Below, one piece after another: positions 1-6,765 of a stretch of 14,052 bases of DNA; positions within the stretch are counted from its first letter, which is position 1, and every line of letters starts with the position of its first letter. The notes beneath the pieces were generated by a model that worked only from the letters and a program-made list of their open reading frames with translations, had not been told where the DNA came from and searched no databases. Origin of the DNA: Spirochaetaceae bacterium (GTDB lineage: Bacteria; Spirochaetota; Spirochaetia; DSM-27196; SKKC01); the NCBI GenBank assembly GCA_003554375.1, contig PWGF01000214.1:1-14052 (forward strand). The letters are read 5' to 3'. A program made the position numbers and the translations under genes.

Positions 1-503
1 GCACTCGCCAACTGCGCCGACCGATCCTCGGCAACCGTAGGCGCCAACTCGTGATCCTCGGGGAGGTATCGATACACCCCTGGTTCGAGTCCTTCGACTC
101 GCCGTACGCTCAGATATACCACAAGCGGGTCGGTGGCTCCAGCCGAAGGTGCAGCGCGTGTCGGGCCTGTGACGCCGTCCACCGTCAGCCCCACAGCAGC
201 CCACAAAAGGTCGGAAGCCTCCTCGATACCGATACTCTCCTCCGTATAGTCGCGTACGGAGCGGCGCCGGTAGATCAGCTCACCAAGCTCCGTCTCGTGC
301 GTTCGAGCAGCGGGAAGCTCCACCCGCCCGTTTGTATCCGGGCCCCGGTCCGTTTCTTGATCCGAACCGGCGAGCTGGAGAGCGAACGCAAACCCAATGG
401 TAAGTATCAGGATGAATCCGGCAAGGCTCGTTGGCCATCCGAATCTCCTCCTTGGTGCCCCCAGCCTTACTGCCCCCAGTCTCCTTTTTGGTCTCCCGAG
501 CAT
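1..503 (-). CDS. SagB/ThcOx-type nitroreductase-fold dehydrogenase, 5' part only (runs off the left edge)
   Basis: Reading leftwards from an ATG at 503 gives 167 open codons up to the edge, so the C-terminal part is missing. The start is set by GGAGG five bases before the ATG. Residues 1-20 are very basic, and about 21-45 form one hydrophobic membrane segment, so the catalytic domain should be membrane-anchored. From about residue 70 it follows the family: the flavin-binding RRRSVRDYTEES (79-90), LLWAAVGLT (99-107), RAAPSAGATDPLVVYL (116-131) and VEGLEPGVYRYLPEDHEL (136-153). Family members are FMN enzymes; SagB and ThcOx oxidise azolines in peptide natural products, but many relatives act on unknown substrates. 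In related proteins the APSAGA segment usually continues with Tyr-Pro; here it is Thr-Asp-Pro. No peptide-precursor or cyclodehydratase gene is visible, so a natural-product role is not supported. The family call is firm, the substrate unknown. Confidence 0.85.
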   Translation of the reverse strand, partial: MLGRPKRRLGAVRLGAPRRRFGWPTSLAGFILILTIGFAFALQLAGSDQETDRGPDTNGRVELPAARTHETELGELIYRRRSVRDYTEESIGIEEASDLLWAAVGLTVDGVTGPTRAAPSAGATDPLVVYLSVRRVEGLEPGVYRYLPEDHELAPTVAEDRSAQLAS

Positions 504-815
504 GGCGACCTCCTCATCGGATTCCTGATCGGACTCCCGGCGCTTTCTCCGTCCAAAGCCCGGGTCGTATCTTCCCCATTTCGATTTGCCTCCGAGCAAG
601 CTTTCGAAGCCAGGGGTATTGTGGCCCGTCTGGGTTCTTCCCGCAACAATCCCCTTTTCCCGACAACTCAGCGCTTACTGTCGACGATCTCATCAATTGA
701 CAGATTGCTGAAACGGGGTTATGCAGGAAATGAGGGGTGTCTATGTCGGAACACTCCCGGCCGGACCCAGCCGTGCCTGAGCCCGGCAGCCGACGGACCA
801 TCGGAGGGTTGCAGT
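504..815. other. Divergent intergenic region between the SagB-type gene and the coiled-coil gene
   Basis: About 310 bases without a convincing gene. The plus-strand candidate promoter at 697-725 is listed separately. On the minus strand, TTGCGG (641-646) and CACAAT (618-623) are separated by 17 bases and could form a weak promoter for the SagB-type gene. The minus frame of that gene stays open upstream of its ATG to a stop near 680, but has no other ATG and no ribosome site, so I did not extend it. A 21-codon minus reading frame beginning near 578 ends inside the ribosome site of the SagB-type gene; it has no visible ribosome site of its own and I do not call it. Confidence 0.35.
697..725 (+). 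promoter_or_regulatory. Candidate sigma70-type promoter for the coiled-coil gene
   Basis: A perfect TTGACA at 697-702 is followed 17 bases later by TATGCA (720-725), which matches only the first three positions of the -10 consensus. Transcription would begin near 732, giving a leader of about 85 bases before the ATG at 816. The -35 element is strong and the -10 weak, so this is tentative. Confidence 0.35.
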
Positions 816-1232
816 ATGACTCGTTGCGAGAAGTTCCGTAGGCTCCTGGCAATCGAAATCGAGGGCCTGGAGGAAGAGCTTCGGCTCTGGATCAAGCGTT
901 TGGATCACCGCCTGGAGAATGCCGAGATCACCGAGTATGTCCGCTTGGAGAACTCGGCGCTGCTACGGAGTGAGCTCATGGGCCTCGAGTTCCTCCTAAA
1001 CGGGTGTACCGACATCTCGCTCGATGACGACGAGTCGGTCGATGAGCTAACGCAGGACATCAAGAAGCACTTTCGGCAGCGCCTACAAGAACGTGGCTAT
1101 CCCCCGGCACTGTATCTGCTGGTAGAACAGAAGATCGACAAAGTCGGGGAGTACCTGAAGCTCGATACGCCTGCTGCACCTGCGGACGGCGGAGAAGCTC
1201 GAGCTTCACGAAGCGAACGAGCCCGCGCATAA
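816..1232 (+). CDS. Small acidic coiled-coil protein of unknown function
   Basis: 138 residues. The ATG at 816 is chosen because GGAGGG lies seven bases upstream (803-808). The same frame is open back to 51, but that stretch is antisense to the SagB-type gene and reads as low-quality Pro/Arg/Ser-rich sequence. Residues about 1-60 are dense in Glu, Leu and Arg with a helical rhythm (EIEGLEEELRLWIKRLDHRL) and predict a coiled coil. A second helical block, about 85-120 (DELTQDIKKHFRQRL, then LYLLVEQKIDKVGEYLKL), follows a short Asp/Glu-rich linker. The last 20 residues are Ala/Arg/Ser-rich and probably disordered. It has no signal peptide, membrane segment or catalytic motif. I recall similar short proteins annotated as hypothetical in spirochaetes but cannot name a family. 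It converges with the carbohydrate operon and has no obvious partner. Confidence 0.75.
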   Translation: MTRCEKFRRLLAIEIEGLEEELRLWIKRLDHRLENAEITEYVRLENSALLRSELMGLEFLLNGCTDISLDDDESVDELTQDIKKHFRQRLQERGYPPALYLLVEQKIDKVGEYLKLDTPAAPADGGEARASRSERARA

Positions 1233-1261
1233 CCGAAGACGCTGCTCGACCGTGAGGAGCA

Positions 1262-1280
1262 CATGGCTCAATGGGCCATG
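1262..1280. terminator. Hairpin between convergent genes, possible terminator without a T tract
   Basis: CATGGCTC (1262-1269) pairs with GGGCCATG (1273-1280) around a three-base AAT loop; one of the eight pairs is a T-G wobble. It lies 30 bases after the stop of the coiled-coil gene and about 90 bases beyond the end of the convergent GH13 gene. A perfect 12-bp palindrome, CGTGGGCCCACG, follows at 1305-1316. Neither is followed by a run of T, so intrinsic termination is uncertain. I see nothing else in 1233-1368. Confidence 0.3.
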
Positions 1281-1368
1281 CTTCAGGGCTATGCACAATC
1301 AGCCCGTGGGCCCACGTGGCCCTCGAGAGTTCTCCAGGCCACAGGTAGCGGGGTGGGAGCATTTCCGA

Positions 1369-3177
1369 CTACGACACTTCCCACCTTGGAGACCCGAGTT
1401 TGGTGCCGATTTGCTCCTGTGCCACCGAGTTGAGTGCCACCAAGCATTCGTATGGCCGCATGGCCACGCTCGCCGGGGCCCGCCCACGGGCTGTTGGCAG
1501 AGCGATTGCGCTGACGGCCGGCCGTCGATAGTTGCTGCACCGCACGGTAAGCAGTGCTCCGCCGCCCTGGGGCTCCCCGGCACTGGTGCCTCCCGTCTCC
1601 GGATCCGCGCCCCGCTCCAAGGTCAGCTCACAACAGCGTCCAACAAAGCTGACCAACACTACCGCGCACTGCTGTTCCCAACGCCGCACGTAGGCAGCAG
1701 CCTCCTCGCTATAGGCGAGAGTCTGGAAGTCTCCCTGGGAGAAGAGACTTGCGCGCTGCAAACGGATCAGCCGTTTGTAGAAACCGAGAACGGTCTCATC
1801 GTTCTCCAACTGGGAAGCCACGTTCCACTCGATATGGTCAGGATTTACCGGAAACCACGGTTGCACCGATTCAGAGCAGCTGAACCCGGCTCCCGGCTCC
1901 GCATTCCATTGCATCGGCGTGCGGCCGTGGTCGCGGGCGACAGGCCTTACCCTGGCAAGTGCTTCTGCCGCAGACAGTCCAAACTCGTCAACCAGCTCTT
2001 GGAACGCGTTGCGGCTTTCCACGTCGGCGAGATCTTGAGGGGATTCAATTGGGTAGTTGGCCATCCCGATCTCGTCACCCTGATAGACGATCGGCGTCCC
2101 GCGCTGCAGATAGAAGTAGGCCGCAATGGCCGTGGCGCTTGCGTAGCGGTAATGTGAATCGTCTCCGTATCGCGATACGGATCGCGGCTGATCGTGGTTC
2201 GATATGTAGAGCGTAGGCCGGCGCGGCCGGCGAAACGCATCCTGCAAGCGCTCCGTCACATGGACGAGCGTCGGAACTTCCCATTCTTTCGGATCCCACT
2301 TTCCACCGGGACCGTGATCGATCGAGACATGGTCGAACACAAGCACCATGTCCAGCGCCGAATTGCAGGGGTCCGTATACGCTCTGGCGGCATCTATCGT
2401 GACACCAGGGGTTTCACCGACAAGCACGATATCCCCGTTCCCCTTCAGCGAGCTTCGGAACTCCTGAAGGTAGCGAAGGGTATCGGGGCCGTCTATATAG
2501 ACTCCGCTCGGCGTTTTTCCCTGAAGATCGGGCAGCCCGTCGGCCTTGGATATGTGGTTGATCACGTCCAGTCGGAATCCCGCAGCGCCACGATCGATCC
2601 AGAAATTCGCCACATCCGCCAACTCCGCCCGGACCTGTGGATTCGCCCAGTTCAGGTCCGGTTGCTCGGGCGAGAACAGGTGAAGGTAGTACTGGCCCCT
2701 CGCCGAGCAGAAGCTCCACGCGTCCCCCCCAAAGCTGGCCTGCCAGTCATTCGGAGGCCCACCGTCAGTCGCCGAATCGCGCCAGATGTAGTAGTCGGCG
2801 TAGTTGTTTTCGTTTGACCGGGCCGACTCGAGAAACCAGGGATGCATGTGGCTCGTGTGATTCAGTACCAAGTCCAAGAGAACGCGGACACCGTATCCGC
2901 CTGCGACCTCGATAAGTTTATCCATGTCGCCGATCGTGCCGAAGGTGGGGTCGATATCCCGGTAGTCACTGACATCGTAGCCATTGTCGGCTTGGGGAGA
3001 GCGAAAAACCGGTCCCATCCAGATCGCATCGATTCCCAGATTGACCAGATACGGCAGCTTCTCGATGATCCCGCCAAGATCCCCTATACCATCGCCGTTT
3101 GAATCGCGAAAACTTCGCGGATAGATGTGATAGATCGTGGCTTCCTGCCACCACTTCTCTGACAATGAATGACTCAC
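1369..3177 (-). CDS. GH13 alpha-glucosidase (oligo-1,6-glucosidase / alpha-glucosidase type)
   Basis: 602 residues from a GTG at 3177; GAGG lies eight bases upstream and the conserved protein begins at once (SEKWWQEATIYHIYPRSF). The frame is open 90 codons further, but that part is antisense to the permease gene. It is a cytoplasmic hydrolase with no signal peptide, expected to release glucose from imported alpha-glucosides. The (beta/alpha)8 domain shows a Ca-type loop DSNGDGIGD (25-33), LDLVLNH (101-107), nucleophile D204 in GFRLDVIN, acid/base E255 in LVGETPG, and D329 in SNHDQPRS. Val after the nucleophile is as in oligo-1,6-glucosidases such as the Bacillus enzymes, which hints at alpha-1,6 or mixed specificity, but this is inference. 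The end at MRPYECLVA is typical; about 20 further residues form an unusual extension. It is the last gene of the transport operon, 53 bases after the permease stop. Confidence 0.9.
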   Translation of the reverse strand: MSHSLSEKWWQEATIYHIYPRSFRDSNGDGIGDLGGIIEKLPYLVNLGIDAIWMGPVFRSPQADNGYDVSDYRDIDPTFGTIGDMDKLIEVAGGYGVRVLLDLVLNHTSHMHPWFLESARSNENNYADYYIWRDSATDGGPPNDWQASFGGDAWSFCSARGQYYLHLFSPEQPDLNWANPQVRAELADVANFWIDRGAAGFRLDVINHISKADGLPDLQGKTPSGVYIDGPDTLRYLQEFRSSLKGNGDIVLVGETPGVTIDAARAYTDPCNSALDMVLVFDHVSIDHGPGGKWDPKEWEVPTLVHVTERLQDAFRRPRRPTLYISNHDQPRSVSRYGDDSHYRYASATAIAAYFYLQRGTPIVYQGDEIGMANYPIESPQDLADVESRNAFQELVDEFGLSAAEALARVRPVARDHGRTPMQWNAEPGAGFSCSESVQPWFPVNPDHIEWNVASQLENDETVLGFYKRLIRLQRASLFSQGDFQTLAYSEEAAAYVRRWEQQCAVVLVSFVGRCCELTLERGADPETGGTSAGEPQGGGALLTVRCSNYRRPAVSAIALPTARGRAPASVAMRPYECLVALNSVAQEQIGTKLGSPRWEVS

Positions 3178-3230
3178 AACGCGTTCCTCTTGATGCTTGT
3201 ATGCTCGCAAGCCCGTGCAACCGTTCCGGG

Positions 3231-4061
3231 TTACTTCAACCCACCCCCGGTAAGTCCTGAAACAACCAGCTTCTGTGCCGCAAGAAAGATGACAATCATC
3301 GGCAATAGTGCAATGAGATATGAAGCGAACCCCAGATTGTAGTCGGTCGTGAACTGTCCCTCGAATGAGTGCTGTGCCAACGCCAGCGTGTTGATTCGAC
3401 GTGCCCCCAGGATTATGAGTGGCAGCAGGAAATCGTTCCAAGTCCATACGGCAGTATGGATTACTACTGTTGCATGTACCGGCTTGAGCAGCGGAAAGAT
3501 CAACTTCCGAAAGCTATAGAATACCGATGCCCCGTCTATCCACGCAGCCTCGTCGAAATCCACAGGCACCGACTTCAACCCCCCGACGTACAGAAAGACA
3601 CTCAATGGAACTCCATAGGCGGTATACAGGATGATGAGCCCGGGAACCGTATCCAAGTCCAAGAAGGCCATCTGCCGCGCTATCGGCAGCATGATCACCG
3701 CGAACGGTACGAACATTGCACTCACAAAATACAAGAACAGAATGCGATAGAGCCGACTCTTCGGGTTCCGTCCAATCGCATACCCGACCATGCTGCTGGT
3801 CAGCACGGTCAACACCACCGAAGACGAGGTAACCGTGACGCTCACTCGGAAAGCGGTTAACAGGTCGGCTACACGGGCAGCTTCAACAAAATTGCCCCAT
3901 TGAGGATCGCTCGGGATACTGAGAATCCCGGACAGTGTCGTCATGTCCGCCGGAGTCTTCAGTGCAATCATAACGGTCATGTATAGCGGGAACACGAAGA
4001 CGACGGCTCCAACGAGCAAGAGAACGGTACGTAACCAGTCGTATCTCCGGAGCGCCTTCAT
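3231..4061 (-). CDS. ABC sugar transporter inner-membrane permease, MalG type (CUT1 family)
   Basis: 276 residues, the usual length for this family. The ATG at 4061 overlaps the stop of the preceding permease by ATGA, with GAGAGG a few bases upstream, so the two are translationally coupled. About six membrane segments can be seen, starting with residues 12-32 (VLLLVGAVVFVFPLYMTV). The cytoplasmic EAA loop that docks on the ATPase is at 171-190 (EAAWIDGASVFYSFRKLIFP). The C-terminus, SGLTGGGLK, matches the typical MalG-like ending. It forms a heterodimer with the 4058-4927 product to pass the sugar delivered by the binding protein. Family confidence is high; the exact sugar is not determined. 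Confidence 0.92.
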   Translation of the reverse strand: MKALRRYDWLRTVLLLVGAVVFVFPLYMTVMIALKTPADMTTLSGILSIPSDPQWGNFVEAARVADLLTAFRVSVTVTSSSVVLTVLTSSMVGYAIGRNPKSRLYRILFLYFVSAMFVPFAVIMLPIARQMAFLDLDTVPGLIILYTAYGVPLSVFLYVGGLKSVPVDFDEAAWIDGASVFYSFRKLIFPLLKPVHATVVIHTAVWTWNDFLLPLIILGARRINTLALAQHSFEGQFTTDYNLGFASYLIALLPMIVIFLAAQKLVVSGLTGGGLK

Positions 4062-4927
4062 AGCTGGACCTCTCTCTTCTGAAGCCTCTTCATCTGAACC
4101 ACCGAAACCACCGCAATCACGATGAACAGGATGAAAGCGTTCGCCGATTGATAGGCAAAGTTCCCGGCCTGGAATCCCCCTCGATAGATCAGAATCGACA
4201 CGGACTCAGTCGATCTTCCGGGCCCGCCTCCGGTAAGCGACATGATCTGGTCAAACACCATGAGGGAGTTTTTCAAGGCAACAACCATATTTATGGTGAA
4301 GTAGGGCGCAATCAACGGGAATGTTACGTGCAAGAACTTCTGCGCTTCCGTTCCGCCGTCGATCTCGCATGTTTCGTAGAGCTCCTTTGGGATGGACTGA
4401 AGCCCAGCGAGGTATATAATCATGGCAAACGCCGACATCTGCCACACACTTACGACCACAACCCCTATCCAGGCAGTATCCGGACGTCCCAAAATGTTAT
4501 GGGAAAGGTTGGGAATTCCGAGCATCACCCCCAGCCGAGGCAATATGTGTGCGAAGAAGTAACTGAAGATGTATCCGATGACCAAGAGGCTGAGAACGTA
4601 CGGGATGAAGTAGATGGTCTTGAAAACAGGTCGAGCCGGCACTCTGTTGCTGTTGAGACCAACGGCTGCCCCCAACCCCACCGCGTTTACCAAAATCATC
4701 GACGTGATCGCGAAGAGGAAAGTGAACTGGTAGGCGTCAAAAATCCGCGGATCACGAAAAACGTTCCGGTAATTGCGGAGTCCAACCCACTCATAATCTC
4801 CCCACCCTGCGAAGTCAGTGAAGCTGTAGTAGAGACCTTGGAGCAACGGGTAGGTGTGGAAGACAAAGAACAGGACCAGCATCGGCAACACCATCACGAG
4901 GTATGGCGCGCGACTGCGAAGAATCAT
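4058..4927 (-). CDS. ABC sugar transporter inner-membrane permease, MalF/UgpA type (CUT1 family)
   Basis: 289 residues from an ATG at 4927, with GGAGG six bases upstream. The first membrane segment is at about 8-35 (YLVMVLPMLVLFFVFHTYPL), and five more follow. The EAA loop lies at about 182-206 (ELYETCEIDGGTEAQKF, then LHVTFPLI), and the conserved SLTGGGPGRSTES at 230-242 is typical of MalF-like subunits. The length of about 290 lacks the large periplasmic loop of enteric MalF, as is usual for Gram-positive and spirochaete CUT1 systems. It follows the binding-protein gene after 124 bases and overlaps the next permease by four bases. No ATP-binding subunit gene is present in the operon. Confidence 0.92.
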   Translation of the reverse strand: MILRSRAPYLVMVLPMLVLFFVFHTYPLLQGLYYSFTDFAGWGDYEWVGLRNYRNVFRDPRIFDAYQFTFLFAITSMILVNAVGLGAAVGLNSNRVPARPVFKTIYFIPYVLSLLVIGYIFSYFFAHILPRLGVMLGIPNLSHNILGRPDTAWIGVVVVSVWQMSAFAMIIYLAGLQSIPKELYETCEIDGGTEAQKFLHVTFPLIAPYFTINMVVALKNSLMVFDQIMSLTGGGPGRSTESVSILIYRGGFQAGNFAYQSANAFILFIVIAVVSVVQMKRLQKREVQL

Positions 4928-4954
4928 TGGTTCCTCCTTTGGTACATCAAGGGT

Positions 4955-4978
4955 CTCGGCAAGCGTATGCCGGCCGAG
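4955..4978 (-). other. Intercistronic stem-loop between binding-protein and permease genes
   Basis: In the 124-base gap, CTCGGC (4955-4960) can pair with GCCGAG (4973-4978) around a 12-base loop. A second weaker stem, GGCTC with GAGCC, lies at about 5006-5026. Such hairpins after a binding-protein gene commonly stabilise its mRNA or partly end transcription, which gives more binding protein than permease. There is no T run, so RNA processing or stabilisation is likelier than strict termination. Function is inferred from position. Confidence 0.35.
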
Positions 4979-5051
4979 CCCCCTTCGGCACTACGCGGCC
5001 TCAGGGGCTCGAACCTGCAGGGAGCCTTCGAACGCGTTATAGATCCTTCTG

Positions 5052-6284
5052 CTAGCGCTCCCGTACGAGATCGTACGTATCGTCGATGTCCTGGAGGAAC
5101 TGGTCGACGTCACCGTGCTGGAGAAACTCGACCACCATACCGGCGAAACCCATGTCGGGCGGATAGTAGTGGTCCGGGAAGTGCGTCAGCCTTCCTTCGG
5201 CGAAGTACGGCTGAAGCTCCTCCATCATCGGATCCTCTTGGTCTATACCCTTGACCGTGGGGAACATACCTTCCCCGTGGATGTACTGGTGAGCAACGTC
5301 CTGCCTGGTGAGATACTCCACGACTTGTACCGCGGCCTCTTCCGTTTCCTCGTCAAGACCTTCCGGTATGGAGATGATCGAGTCGACGCCGGAAACGAGC
5401 AGGTTCTCCTCCGGGTTCTCACGAACGGGCATGGCAAAGACCCCAATATCGTGATCCGGGTCAGCGGCCTCCACGTCGCTGATGGCCCAGACTCCCTGGA
5501 TCAGCATGGCGGTATCCCCGCGAGCGAGGGCATGGTTGCCATCGGAATATGAGTATCCGAACGGATCATCGCCGCCGTACTCCAAAAGCGTCAGCATCTT
5601 TTCGGCAGGCTCTTCGTAGTACTCGGAGAAAGTGGCTTCGCCTTCTCGTCTGAGTTGGGGAAAGTCCGCGGGTTCGTAGTTGGCGGCGAGCGAATTCCAC
5701 GGCACCATTACGGTCCACTCGTCGGCAAACGTGTGGAAGAACGGTTGTTCCCCTGCGTCTTCGATTGTTTCCGCCACCTCAATGAACTCCGACCAAGTAG
5801 TCGGGATATCGAGGCCAAGCTCCTCGAACATGTCCACGTTGTACAGGACCGTGTTGGCGTTTGCGGCGTATGGAATGCCGTATATCCGGTCCGTCCGCTC
5901 CTCGGCCAACATTTGCGTCATCTCGATATGCGCTTCGTGGATTCGCTCGGCGATCTCGGTGCCGTCCCAAGCTTTCAGCTCTCCGGAATCGGCGAGCTCA
6001 CCGTATGTTGCGTCCGCATTTATCGAGATAATCTCGGGAAGACGGTCACTCGCCAGACGGGACATTATCTGGGTATCCGCCTCCGGAGCCTGGTTCTGCT
6101 CTACTTGGATGCCGAGCTCTTCGTACTCTTCCATGAACTCTTCCAGCAGTTCATCGAACGTATCCTCGGCTTCCATCTTGTGCTGGAAGAACTCGAGCTC
6201 CGCCTCGCGCTCACCAGCCCCGAAAAGCGGCATGGCGATCAGGAACAAACCGGCGACAACGGACATTACCTTTGTGTCAAACAT
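5052..6284 (-). CDS. Extracellular solute-binding protein of a CUT1 sugar ABC transporter
   Basis: 410 residues. The ATG at 6284 is chosen over an open frame reaching 6386 because GGAGG lies six bases before it and a clear Sec signal follows (VMSVVAGLFLIAMPLFGAG, residues 6-24). There is no lipobox cysteine, so it should be a soluble periplasmic protein rather than a lipoprotein. The mature part has the family 1 layout: an N-terminal strand ELEFFQHK, then RIYGIPYAANANTVLYNVDMF around 133-153, PTTWSEFIEVAETI near 160-173, and GDTAMLIQGVWAI near 271-283. It is visibly rich in Asp and Glu, in keeping with a secreted or salt-exposed protein. As first gene of the operon it captures the sugar for the two permeases. 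Linkage to a GH13 alpha-glucosidase suggests an alpha-linked di- or oligosaccharide; the ligand itself cannot be read from sequence. Confidence 0.92.
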   Translation of the reverse strand: MFDTKVMSVVAGLFLIAMPLFGAGEREAELEFFQHKMEAEDTFDELLEEFMEEYEELGIQVEQNQAPEADTQIMSRLASDRLPEIISINADATYGELADSGELKAWDGTEIAERIHEAHIEMTQMLAEERTDRIYGIPYAANANTVLYNVDMFEELGLDIPTTWSEFIEVAETIEDAGEQPFFHTFADEWTVMVPWNSLAANYEPADFPQLRREGEATFSEYYEEPAEKMLTLLEYGGDDPFGYSYSDGNHALARGDTAMLIQGVWAISDVEAADPDHDIGVFAMPVRENPEENLLVSGVDSIISIPEGLDEETEEAAVQVVEYLTRQDVAHQYIHGEGMFPTVKGIDQEDPMMEELQPYFAEGRLTHFPDHYYPPDMGFAGMVVEFLQHGDVDQFLQDIDDTYDLVRER

Positions 6285-6395
6285 GGGAACCTCCTTTCCC
6301 GTTAGGGAACCATCGATGGCTTCCAGGACAACCGCCCGGAAGATACGGTCGGTATCAACTGTGTTCTCGTTTAGGCCGATGGACACAGTGAAGAA

Positions 6396-6411
6396 CGTAA
6401 CCGTTTACTCA
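6396..6411 (-). promoter_or_regulatory. LacI-family operator O1 over the operon start site
   Basis: On the minus strand this reads TGAGTAAACGGTTACG, an imperfect palindrome around a central CG (GTAAA-CG-GTTAC), the usual LacI-family geometry. It touches the last base of the -10 element and covers the expected start site. The 15-mer at 6397-6411 is identical to that of O3. Confidence 0.75.
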
Positions 6412-6439
6412 TTATGACTCCGGTTCATTGTGTTGTCAA
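6411..6439 (-). promoter_or_regulatory. Sigma70-type promoter of the carbohydrate operon
   Basis: On the minus strand a perfect TTGACA (6439-6434) is followed after exactly 17 bases by CATAAT (6416-6411), five of six matches to consensus. Transcription would start near 6404, inside operator O1, leaving a leader of about 120 bases. An operator directly over the start site fits classical repression by a LacI-family protein. Confidence 0.75.
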
Positions 6440-6534
6440 CGGAGAAGTTTGGGGTTTTATGACCCATTTCTGCCCGGCACTTGCCATTATCTGTTCCGCT
6501 AGTCGGCAGAATTCCTCACCAGACCCCAGAATAG

Positions 6535-6550
6535 TGAGTAAACGTATACT
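6535..6550 (+). promoter_or_regulatory. LacI-family operator O2, mid-region and inverted
   Basis: TGAGTAAACGTATAC here matches O1 and O3 at 13 of 15 positions but in the opposite orientation. Its centre lies about 141 bp from that of O1 and 213 bp from that of O3. No clear promoter sits beside it, so an auxiliary site for DNA looping is the simplest reading. Confidence 0.6.
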
Positions 6551-6713
6551 TGCCATGGCTGCTCCCCTCCAGCACCTATAGGTTCGCCAATTGCACGCCA
6601 TGAGTTTGTAGTAACCATGTTATTGCGCAAAAGTGACTTACCGAACTCGTAGCCCGTTACACCCAAGGCACCTGCCTCCACATCATCAAGTCTCTCCGAC
6701 ACCCGGCCGCATA

Positions 6714-6742
6714 TGGACAAATCCCAGGAACGGCAGTACGGT
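6714..6742 (+). promoter_or_regulatory. Candidate promoter of the LacI-type gene
   Basis: TGGACA (6714-6719) and TACGGT (6737-6742) are separated by 17 bases. The -35 element is good, the -10 weak. The start would fall near 6749, immediately before operator O3. An alternative -10, TATAGG at 6742-6747, would need a 22-base spacer and is less likely. Confidence 0.4.
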
Positions 6743-6750
6743 ATAGGCAG

Positions 6751-6765
6751 GTAACCGTTTACTCA
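6751..6765 (-). promoter_or_regulatory. LacI-family operator O3 in front of the repressor gene
   Basis: The sequence GTAACCGTTTACTCA on the plus strand is identical over 15 bases to O1. It ends 30 bases before the GTG start of the LacI-type gene and just downstream of that gene's candidate promoter, which predicts autoregulation. Confidence 0.72.

Noticed and set aside
80..101. GGTTCGAGTCC, resembling a tRNA T-arm
   Set aside because: It lies inside the SagB-type coding sequence and no acceptor, D or anticodon stem can be built around it.
51..815. Long open plus-strand stretch continuous with the coiled-coil gene
   Set aside because: It is antisense to the SagB-type gene over 51-503, has odd composition and no ribosome site; the real start is the ATG at 816.
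1252..2157. Plus-strand open frame of 301 codons
   Set aside because: It lies antisense to the GH13 gene, whose catalytic motifs are on the other strand; the product resembles no family.
5001..5024. Minus-strand CAGGTTCGAGCCCCTG, resembling a tRNA T-arm
   Set aside because: The five-base stem does not close properly and no matching 5' acceptor arm is found within 80 bases; it is a chance stem in the intercistronic gap.
4148..5254. Plus-strand open frame of 368 codons
   Set aside because: Antisense to the permease and binding-protein genes and it crosses the intergenic gap; His/Arg/Glu-rich composition typical of a shadow frame.
5655..6417. Two overlapping plus-strand open frames opposite the binding-protein gene
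   Set aside because: Both are antisense to a clearly coding gene and one crosses the operon promoter; no family resemblance.
6499..6720. 73-codon minus frame in the control region
   Set aside because: No ribosome site at its start, product without family features, and it overlaps operator O2.
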